NCBI GenBank assembly: GCA_031276615.1
Contig: JAISND010000094.1
Coordinates: 1 to 6,651, forward strand
Length of the DNA stretch: 6,651 bases
Direction of reading: 5' to 3'
From: Treponema sp.
Lineage (GTDB): Bacteria; Spirochaetota; Spirochaetia; Treponematales; Breznakiellaceae
The notes below the pieces were generated by a model. It did not search any database. It was not told where the DNA came from and was given only the letters and a program-made list of their open reading frames with translations. Made by a program: the position numbers and the translations under genes. Below, piece by piece: positions 1-5,600 of this stretch; position 1 is the first letter of the stretch, and each line of letters opens with the position of its first letter.

Positions 1-65
1 GAGAAACTTGCGCCCTGTTTTTTTCCGCCCGCCGTGGTATCACGTTTATATGCGCCCGCCCTGGC
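1..65. other. Left-edge intergenic sequence, possible start of a next minus-strand gene
   Basis: This short stretch follows the stop codon of the propeller protein and runs off the window. I see no convincing hairpin plus T-tract on the minus strand, so there is no visible terminator for the upstream pair. A run of seven T at 18-24 reads as a possible terminator tail only on the plus strand, and its stem would lie outside the window. On the minus strand a GTG at 43-41 opens a frame that stays open to the edge (V-I-P-R-R-A-E-K-N-R-A-Q-V-S), and a TATAAA sits at 50-45. Too little is visible to call a gene. Confidence 0.2.
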
Positions 66-2027
66 CTACGGCTTCAGGGTTTCCAGTTCCCGGCGGGCCT
101 GCCGCTGAACTGCCGGAGGCTGGGTTTCGCCGGAAAGCAGGTTGAGTATCTTTACGCCCGTATTGCTTAAGGGGGGGCCTGAAAAACGGCAGAGGGCGCC
201 GGTGGCCGACGCGATTGCCGCGAGAACCTGTTCGTCCCGTACCGGCCCGGGGGGAGAGATGGCGTTTATAAAGGCCTGAATCGCGACGCCTTCGGGATCG
301 CAGCCGATGTTCCCTATGGCTTCGGCCGCCGCGGCCCTGACAAGGGGTTCCCGGTCATTGATGAATATTCTGGCCAGATAGGGGATGGTTTCCCGCGAGC
401 CGATGCTGCCGAGAAGCCGCAGCGCCCGCAGGCGCTGGGCAGCCTGTACCGGTGGCTGGGTTTGGGAGGCATTGGGACGGTTGTACTCTCCCGCCGCGGT
501 TTCCATCAGGTAGGCGGTATATTCAAGCTCCCGGGGGCCGACCGCGCCTGCACGTATCGCCCCGTCTATGATGTCAAGCTGGGCGTTGAGTTCGGTTTCG
601 TCGAAGCGGAAATAGTAATCCGCCCAGGAGGAGGGAGGCGGGGCGCCGGTTCCGTAGGAGCCTTCCGGCGCGGGGCCGTAAACCGAAAGTTTCTGCCGCC
701 GGGCGCGGTCCTCAAGTCTGTAGGCGTAGAGTATCCAGTCTGTGCCGCCGGAATAGAGTACGCCGTCGTCGCCAAAGGCGGGAACGGAGGCCGCGTTGTC
801 AAGCGCGGTAAACCAGAGCCGCCTGCCGTCCTCGGTAAAACCCGTGGCGCCGGATCCGGAAAGGACATAGATGCCCCGCTCGTCGTAGATCATGACCGCC
901 CCGCTTTCCTCGCCGCCTTTCCCCCTGACGCGGATATGGCTGTCCCCTGTCCAGAGCAGGCTTCCGTCCTGTCCGGAGACGAGCGTGACCCGGCCGTCGC
1001 CAAGGGTTACCGCCGCCCTGTCCCCCCTGGCCGCCGCGGCAAGGGGAGGGCCGGGAAGCCTGATGACGGGGTTTTGTTCCGGCCCGGCAGGGGGAGGGGA
1101 GGGCGGGGCGGCGCGTCCCGTCCCGGCTTCCGCAAGACGCGCTTCTTCGGCCTCCTCCGCCGGTTCGTCCGCGGTTTTCATGTCCGCGTAATCAACAAAT
1201 TCGGCGTCTCCGTTTTTATAGAGGACGAGAACCTTTTTCGCGGCCCCGGCGCCCCGCAGGGACACTATGGCCTGGGGAAGGGAAGAGAGGGCGAAGCTTC
1301 GTACCGTCCCAAAGGGGCTGATTCTGAGGAGTTCGCCCTTTTCAAGGGTCAGAATAATTCCTCCGTTCTGTTCGGGGACGGGGCTTATACCTATCTTTCC
1401 GTCAAAGTTCCGCTCCCACAGGAGATGCCCCGAGGCGGTATAGCAGGAAATTTTTCCCCCCGTGGGCACGAACAGGCGGCCGTCCCATCCGCAGACCACC
1501 TGCCCGGAAAGGGGGCCGCCGGGCCTGAGCCGCCATATTTCCCTTCCCGCACGGTTCACCGCGAAAAGAATTCCGTTGGTCTGCGAAATGTAGGAGGTTC
1601 CTTCCCTGGATCGCGTGACAAAGGGGCTGAGTTTGCCCCTGGCGGTATAATTCCAGAGGGGCCTTCCCCCGGTGGAATAGGCCCTGATGTTCCCGCCGTC
1701 AAGGACGACCACCGCGGACCAGGCCTGTACCGCGGGAAGGCCGGTTACCGCGCCGCCCAGGGCCTGGCGCCAGACCGGTTCGGCGTCTACCCGCCCCTGC
1801 TCCCGGTCAAGGGCGGGACCCCTTGTCCCCGCGGAGCCTCCCGGCTGGACGCCCTTTCCGCTCTGGGCAAAGAGCAGGGCGGGCAGGAAAAGCAGGAAAA
1901 AACGCGGCGCGGCCCCGGCCGGCGAAAACCGGAAGCAGGCCCCTCCCCGGCGTTTTGCGTGATTCGCGCCTGTGCTCCCCGGTTCCGGCCGCGCGCGCGG
2001 AATGTCCGGATACAACTTTTCTGACAT
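66..2027 (-). CDS. Secreted PQQ-like beta-propeller protein with C-terminal HEAT repeats
   Basis: Predicted 653-residue exported protein of unknown function, likely a scaffold or interaction protein in the periplasm or envelope. A hydrophobic stretch at residues 41-54 ending LLFA|QS looks like a signal peptide core with a cleavage site near residue 54. Blade-like repeats ending in LW or IW follow (about 123-127, 163-165, 202-204, 356-359, 401-404), each near a Gly/Asp-rich turn, as in PQQ-like or BamB-like propellers. An acidic then proline-rich linker (about 283-318) interrupts the propeller. Residues about 527-640 are helical, with HEAT-like repeats such as REPLVRAAAAEAIGNIG. No catalytic residues are evident. 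The ATG at 2027 lies 10 bases after the methyltransferase stop, so co-transcription and translational coupling are likely. GGAAG sits only one base from this ATG, a poor ribosome site, and the 40 residues before the hydrophobic core are unusually long. The frame is open 176 codons further upstream, but only through the neighbouring gene. Domain architecture is fairly secure, the function is not. Confidence 0.85.
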   Translation of the reverse strand: MSEKLYPDIPRARPEPGSTGANHAKRRGGACFRFSPAGAAPRFFLLFLPALLFAQSGKGVQPGGSAGTRGPALDREQGRVDAEPVWRQALGGAVTGLPAVQAWSAVVVLDGGNIRAYSTGGRPLWNYTARGKLSPFVTRSREGTSYISQTNGILFAVNRAGREIWRLRPGGPLSGQVVCGWDGRLFVPTGGKISCYTASGHLLWERNFDGKIGISPVPEQNGGIILTLEKGELLRISPFGTVRSFALSSLPQAIVSLRGAGAAKKVLVLYKNGDAEFVDYADMKTADEPAEEAEEARLAEAGTGRAAPPSPPPAGPEQNPVIRLPGPPLAAAARGDRAAVTLGDGRVTLVSGQDGSLLWTGDSHIRVRGKGGEESGAVMIYDERGIYVLSGSGATGFTEDGRRLWFTALDNAASVPAFGDDGVLYSGGTDWILYAYRLEDRARRQKLSVYGPAPEGSYGTGAPPPSSWADYYFRFDETELNAQLDIIDGAIRAGAVGPRELEYTAYLMETAAGEYNRPNASQTQPPVQAAQRLRALRLLGSIGSRETIPYLARIFINDREPLVRAAAAEAIGNIGCDPEGVAIQAFINAISPPGPVRDEQVLAAIASATGALCRFSGPPLSNTGVKILNLLSGETQPPAVQRQARRELETLKP

Positions 2028-2037
2028 GCTTCCGTAA

Positions 2038-3189
2038 TTATCGTTTAAACACGGAAAGGCTTTCAATATGCGCGGTTTGGGGATAAAAATCGTAGAGGCG
2101 CAGCTCCGCGAGCCGGTAGCCGCCGCCCCGCAGCACCGCGGCGTCCCTGGCAAGGGTCGCGGGATCGCAGGAAACATAGGCCAGCAGGGGAGGCCCCTCC
2201 GCCGCAAGGCGCCGCGCCGCGCCGGGAGAGAATCCCTGCCGGGGCGGGTCGGCCACGATAAAGCCGTAGCCCCGCCGCGCGCCGCGTCTCCCGCTCCATT
2301 CGTCGTCGCGGAGGGCGAAGAATTCCGCCGGCCTTCCCCGCAGGTTTTCCCTTGCCAGGGCAAGGGCCCTTCTGTTTTCCTCCACCAGATCAACGCGGGG
2401 AAACAGTTCGCCGAGGAAAGCCGCGAAGGTTCCCACCCCGCAGAAAAGATCCGCCATGGGGAGGCGCCGGTCCGCGCCGGAGGCAAGTTCCCGGAGATCG
2501 GCCACGAGCTTTTCCAGCATCGCCCCGTTGCCCTGGAAAAACACCCCGGCGTCAAGGCGTATTTCCCTGTCCAGCAGCCGGGTTTTGCCGCGGCCTGTCC
2601 CGCCCTCGCCGAGAAAGACGCCCCCCCGCGCGTAGACGGTAAAGCGGTCTTTCTCCGGCGGAAGGGCGAGAACCCTTTCCCCCCGGGCGGTCTTTTTCAG
2701 CGCCGCGCGAATTCCCGGGTCCGCGACCGGACAGTCGGCGACGGGGATAATTTCGGCGCTTTTCCGCGCCTTGAGGCCGAAGCCCGCGCCGCCAAGGCGG
2801 TGGAATTCCATGCGGTTCCGGTACTCCCAGGGTTCCGAAGGGACAAGCCGCGGAGACGGAGGCGAAAAACCGCCTGTCCGCTCAAAGGCGCCGCAGAGGA
2901 TCGCCCTCTTCGCGGCAAGCTGGGCTTCGTATTTCACATGCTGAAGATTGCAGCCCCCGCAGCGGCCGTAGAAGGGGCAGGAGGGATCGGCGCGGCCGGA
3001 CGACGCTTCGTCTATTTCAAGCAATTCCGCCCTGGCCCAGCCCCGGTGTTCTTCGGTGACGCGGCAGGTTACCCTGTCCCCGGGGACGGTCATTTCCACA
3101 AAAACCGGCATATCCCCCAGACGGGCGATTCCGGCGCCGCCCGCGGCTATCCCCTCGATTGCGGAGTTGAAGATTTTACCCATTGCCAT
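2038..3189 (-). CDS. TRAM/Fe-S SAM-dependent RNA (uracil-C5)-methyltransferase (RlmD/RlmCD type)
   Basis: A cytoplasmic enzyme expected to transfer a methyl group from SAM to C5 of uridine, most likely in 23S rRNA. The 383-residue protein starts with a TRAM-like RNA-binding domain (about 3-60). The Fe-S cysteines are C71, C77 and C80 in CPFYGRCGGC, with C153 as the probable fourth ligand. The SAM-binding motif is DLFCGVGTF (247-255), FFQGN (217-221) matches the family FxQxN motif, and DPPR is at 314-317. The nucleophile is C341 in YVSCDP and the general base is probably E376 in HIES. The combination of TRAM and Fe-S cysteines separates it from TrmA, which lacks both. Which uridine it modifies (the RlmC, RlmD or dual RlmCD target) cannot be read from sequence, so no symbol is given. 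It is somewhat shorter than E. coli RlmD. Start: ATG at 3189 (MAMG), with a second in-frame ATG two codons on. Neither has a Shine-Dalgarno, consistent with the promoter lying almost on top of the start. It is first in a two-gene unit. Confidence 0.95.
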   Translation of the reverse strand: MAMGKIFNSAIEGIAAGGAGIARLGDMPVFVEMTVPGDRVTCRVTEEHRGWARAELLEIDEASSGRADPSCPFYGRCGGCNLQHVKYEAQLAAKRAILCGAFERTGGFSPPSPRLVPSEPWEYRNRMEFHRLGGAGFGLKARKSAEIIPVADCPVADPGIRAALKKTARGERVLALPPEKDRFTVYARGGVFLGEGGTGRGKTRLLDREIRLDAGVFFQGNGAMLEKLVADLRELASGADRRLPMADLFCGVGTFAAFLGELFPRVDLVEENRRALALARENLRGRPAEFFALRDDEWSGRRGARRGYGFIVADPPRQGFSPGAARRLAAEGPPLLAYVSCDPATLARDAAVLRGGGYRLAELRLYDFYPQTAHIESLSVFKR

Positions 3190-3198
3190 GAAGGCAAG

Positions 3199-3207
3199 AT
3201 TATATCA
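3199..3207 (-). promoter_or_regulatory. Extended -10 promoter of the RNA methyltransferase gene
   Basis: Read on the minus strand this is TGATATAAT, a perfect TATAAT (3204-3199) preceded by the TGn extended -10 element. A recognisable -35 is weak: TTGTTG at 3225-3220 with a 15-base spacer. That fits extended -10 promoters, which depend less on the -35. The hexamer ends 9 bases before the ATG at 3189, so a start about 7 bases downstream would give a leader of only a few bases or none. This is a sequence match only. Confidence 0.6.
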
Positions 3208-3210
3208 TCA

Positions 3211-3239
3211 TTGCAGGAACAACAACACGGGAGTACAAT
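3211..3239 (+). promoter_or_regulatory. Candidate -35/-10 promoter of the hydrolase-pcnB unit
   Basis: TTGCAG (3211-3216) and TACAAT (3234-3239) are separated by exactly 17 bases. The -10 matches consensus at five of six positions and the -35 at three, including the key TTG. Expected initiation falls at about 3246-3248, on the hydrolase ATG itself, which would make the mRNA leaderless. An alternative is that GGGAG at 3229-3233 is a Shine-Dalgarno (12 bases from the ATG, rather far) and the real promoter lies further upstream, inside the divergent gene. Confidence 0.4.
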
Positions 3240-3245
3240 CTGGAT

Positions 3246-4292
3246 ATGCTTGAAGAGGACGACTGGTTTACCAGTGACGACGGGACAAGACTTTTTTTGC
3301 AGCGCTGGCTTCCGCAGCCGGAAAAAGGGGAAACCATGCCCCTGGCCGCCCTGCACATCGTTCACGGCATGGCCGAGCACGCCCGCCGTTACCGGCGGCT
3401 CGCGGAAAAACTGAGCGCCGCCGGCATCGTGGTCTGGGCGGCGGATCAGCGGGGACACGGCAGGACGGCCGATTTAAGCGTGAACGGTCCCGGCAGGGGC
3501 GGTCTCCCGGGTCACTGCGCGGATAAAGACGGTTTTTCCCGGGTTACGGGGGATATAGCCGGCATCAACGGGGAGATGCGGAAGCGGTACGGGGGCCTTC
3601 CCCTCTTTCTTATGGGACATTCCTGGGGTTCCTTCATCGTGCAGAACTACATTGAAAACAACGGCGGCATTGACGGCTGCATCCTTTCGGGAACCCGCGG
3701 GCCCGGGGGGCTGAAAATCCGGGCGGGACTTCCGCTGATGGCGTTTCTTGCCGCGGTCATCGGCGGGCGCAACGGTTCGCCCCTTGCCCGCGCCGTGGCC
3801 GACGGCCCCTACAACAGGCCCTTCAGGCCGAACCGCAGCTCCTTTGACTGGATTTCCCGGGACGAACGGGAAGTAGACGCCTTTGTGAAGGATCCCTGCA
3901 GCGGGAACCTCTGTTCCACGGGCTTTTACCGGGATCTCCTTGACGGCCTCTGCCGCATCCACAAACCGGAGGCCATGGAAAAAATAAACCGGGATCTCCC
4001 CATCTACATTTTCGGCGGCAGCGCCGATCCGGTGGGGGAAATGGGCGCGAGCCCTACCAGACTGGTAAACGTTTACCGGTCCCTCGGCATCAGGGATCTT
4101 GAGTTTGTTCTCTATCCCGACGCGCGTCACGAGACGCTCAATGAAACAAACCGGGAAGAAGTCATGGATAACCTTCTCTCGTGGATACAGCGGCACTGCG
4201 GGGCCGCGTCCGGGGGAACGGCGGACAGCGCCGCGGCTGAAACAGCCCGGGCCGCCGCGGACACGGCGCCCGCCGGCGCGCGGAAGGAATAG
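3246..4292 (+). CDS. Alpha/beta hydrolase, monoacylglycerol lipase/lysophospholipase-like
   Basis: A serine hydrolase of 348 residues, most similar in motif layout to the serine aminopeptidase S33/Hydrolase_4 family that includes monoacylglycerol lipases and lysophospholipases. It probably cleaves an acyl ester, but the substrate is not readable. The triad is complete: nucleophile S126 in GHSWG (124-128), acid D261 in GGSADPVG, and H295 in DARHETLNE. HG at 40-41 within HIVHGMAEHARRY is the oxyanion-hole region, and DQRGHGRT (67-74) is the usual conserved loop. There is no signal peptide or membrane segment, so it is predicted cytoplasmic. Residues 319-346 form an Ala/Gly-rich tail absent from the core fold. 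The ATG at 3246 is chosen because the family's N-terminal strand begins soon after it. It heads a likely two-gene unit with pcnB, 10 bases downstream. Alternatives are a peptidase or other esterase of the same fold. Confidence 0.92.
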   Translation: MLEEDDWFTSDDGTRLFLQRWLPQPEKGETMPLAALHIVHGMAEHARRYRRLAEKLSAAGIVVWAADQRGHGRTADLSVNGPGRGGLPGHCADKDGFSRVTGDIAGINGEMRKRYGGLPLFLMGHSWGSFIVQNYIENNGGIDGCILSGTRGPGGLKIRAGLPLMAFLAAVIGGRNGSPLARAVADGPYNRPFRPNRSSFDWISRDEREVDAFVKDPCSGNLCSTGFYRDLLDGLCRIHKPEAMEKINRDLPIYIFGGSADPVGEMGASPTRLVNVYRSLGIRDLEFVLYPDARHETLNETNREEVMDNLLSWIQRHCGAASGGTADSAAAETARAAADTAPAGARKE

Positions 4293-4302
4293 CCCTCAAA
4301 CC

Positions 4303-5469
4303 ATGCGTTTCCGATATTCAACCGGAGAAAACGGAAAACCGGTCAGGAAAGCGGCGGTCTACACCCGGGACGAGCACGGAATAAATTTTTCCGATGTTGA
4401 TCCGGAAGCGGTAAGCGTCGTTGAACGGCTCAAGGCCTTCGGTTTCGAAACCTACATCGTGGGCGGCGCGGTGAGGGATCTTATTCTGGGGAAAAAGCCC
4501 AAGGACTTTGATATTGCCAGTGAGGCAAGCCCTACGCGGATCAAGAAGATCTTCCGCAATTCGCGGATCATCGGCCGCCGTTTCCGTCTGGTGCACGTAT
4601 ATTTCGGCCCCCGGATTTTCGAGGTTTCCACCTTCCGTTCCATGAGGGACGGGCCGACAAGCAACACCTTCGGCGATATTGAAGAGGATGTGCGGCGCAG
4701 GGATTTTACCCTGAACGCCCTGTTCTACGATCCCGGCCAGCAGATCGTGGTGGACTTTGTGGGGGGCATGAAGGACATACGGGAGAAACGGATAAGGCCG
4801 ATCATCCCCCTTGCCTCGATTTTCAGGGACGATCCGGTCCGGATGATCCGGGCGGTCAAATACGGGGCGGCCACGGGTTTCAGGCTGCCCCTCACCCTGA
4901 AATGGAAAATCAAAACCCAGTCCTCCCTCCTGAAATCCGTTTCTCCCTCCCGGCTGACCGAGGAGATATTCAAGATTATCCATTCATCCCAGGCCGCCGA
5001 AATTGTGGAAGCCCTGGACAGGTTTGAGCTTTACGGTTACCTGCAGCCCGCCGCGGCCGCCCTTATGCGGGAAAACGCCGACTTCCGCGTCCGCTACCTG
5101 CGGAGCATGGCGGTTCTCAACAAGCCGGGATTTAAAAACCTGAACGGCGAACGGATGGCCGCCCTGATTTACGATTACCTTGAGGACATTACCGACTGGG
5201 AACGGGGCATCGCGGAAAACTACAGGATTACCTTCGCCGCGGCCCGGCAGTTTGTGCTCCCCATGAATCCGCCGCGTTTTGAACTGGATCACGCGGTGCG
5301 GCTTTTCTTCGCGGCCCACGGCATTACGATTAAAAGGTCGCACATCCTGGATCTCGGCAAGGCCGCCGCTCCCGCCAGGGAAGGCGCCGAGGGCCGCGCC
5401 GCCGGCGAACGCCGCAGGCGCCGCCGCGGAAAGAGAAGGCCCGGCCCGCCGCCCCCGGCCGAAACCTGA
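4303..5469 (+). CDS. pcnB: Poly(A) polymerase, class II nucleotidyltransferase
   Basis: Predicted to add adenosines to RNA 3' ends, marking transcripts for degradation. The 388-residue protein has a class II polymerase-beta-type nucleotidyltransferase head: VGGAVRDL (53-60) then KPKDFDIA (65-72), with metal-binding D68 and D70. RRRDFTLNALFYD (131-143) and DPVRMIRAVKYG (177-188) follow. The segment IIGRRFRLVHV (89-99) matches the pattern used to tell bacterial poly(A) polymerases from CCA-adding enzymes, which is why I prefer PcnB over a tRNA nucleotidyltransferase. The helical neck includes PSRLTEEIFKI (215-225). The C-terminus ends in an arginine-rich tail (370-379) and a Pro stretch, as in E. 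coli PcnB, probably for RNA contact. The protein is shorter than the E. coli form. The ATG at 4303 is chosen because RDEHGI and the head follow at family-like distances. The frame is open further upstream only inside the hydrolase gene. The ribosome site is weak: AAGGA at 4284-4288 lies 14 bases away, overlapping the end of the hydrolase gene. Confidence 0.92.
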   Translation: MRFRYSTGENGKPVRKAAVYTRDEHGINFSDVDPEAVSVVERLKAFGFETYIVGGAVRDLILGKKPKDFDIASEASPTRIKKIFRNSRIIGRRFRLVHVYFGPRIFEVSTFRSMRDGPTSNTFGDIEEDVRRRDFTLNALFYDPGQQIVVDFVGGMKDIREKRIRPIIPLASIFRDDPVRMIRAVKYGAATGFRLPLTLKWKIKTQSSLLKSVSPSRLTEEIFKIIHSSQAAEIVEALDRFELYGYLQPAAAALMRENADFRVRYLRSMAVLNKPGFKNLNGERMAALIYDYLEDITDWERGIAENYRITFAAARQFVLPMNPPRFELDHAVRLFFAAHGITIKRSHILDLGKAAAPAREGAEGRAAGERRRRRRGKRRPGPPPPAET

Positions 5470-5582
5470 TTCGCGGCGAAGGGCAAGGTTCCCTTTCGCG
5501 GCCGCGCGCACGGCGGCGCGGAAGGGCAGCCCGCCAGGGACTGTTATACGAAAGAACGCCGCCGCGCCCGGCGCGGAGAAAA
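5470..5582. other. GC-rich gap between convergent genes, with weak hairpins
   Basis: About 110 bases after pcnB with no supportable gene. Two inverted repeats are visible. One pairs 5476-5483 with 5491-5499, leaving one bulged T and a 7-base loop. The other is CCGCGC (5562-5567) with GCGCGG (5571-5576) and a 3-base loop. Neither is followed by a T-tract on the plus strand, so no intrinsic terminator for pcnB can be claimed. They may act as 3'-end-protecting structures or mean nothing in such GC-rich sequence. Confidence 0.35.
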
Positions 5583-5600
5583 GGCCGTCTTCGGACGGCC
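5579..5600 (-). terminator. Intrinsic terminator of the TPR protein gene
   Basis: A perfect 7-bp GC-rich stem pairs 5583-5589 with 5594-5600 around a 4-base loop (TTCG on the plus strand, CGAA in the minus-strand transcript). Read on the minus strand it is followed immediately by TTTT (5582-5579) and then CTCC. The stem begins at the very next base after the TAG stop of the minus-strand gene. On the plus strand the bases after the stem are CTACTTC, so it probably works only leftward. Confidence 0.8.

Noticed and set aside
1900..1960. Arg-Arg pair ahead of the signal core as a Tat (twin-arginine) signal
   Set aside because: The sequence KRRGGACF lacks the S/T-R-R-x-F-L-K pattern, so ordinary Sec export is more likely.
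462..2024. A 520-codon open frame on the plus strand opposite the propeller gene
   Set aside because: The translation is Gly/Arg/Pro-rich without domain motifs, while the minus strand shows a signal peptide and repeats. GC-biased codons leave few stops in the opposite frame.
2028..2555. A 176-codon in-frame N-terminal extension of the propeller protein
   Set aside because: It lies entirely within the methyltransferase gene in another frame, is low-complexity, and precedes a clear signal peptide core, so a long extension would bury the export signal.
2068..3414. A 448-codon open frame on the plus strand opposite the methyltransferase gene
   Set aside because: The minus strand carries the complete methyltransferase motif set. 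This frame shows none, and it runs into the hydrolase gene in the wrong frame.
3474..4196. A 240-codon minus-strand frame opposite the hydrolase gene
   Set aside because: No recognisable motif, and the plus strand has an intact catalytic triad. Treated as a codon-bias shadow.
4318..5511. Minus-strand frames opposite pcnB (4318-4983 and 4984-5511)
   Set aside because: They cover well-conserved PcnB motifs on the plus strand and have unstructured Pro/Gly-rich translations.
5543..5548. TTATAC/TATAAC as a promoter in the pcnB downstream gap
   Set aside because: No paired -35 and no gene for it to drive on either strand.
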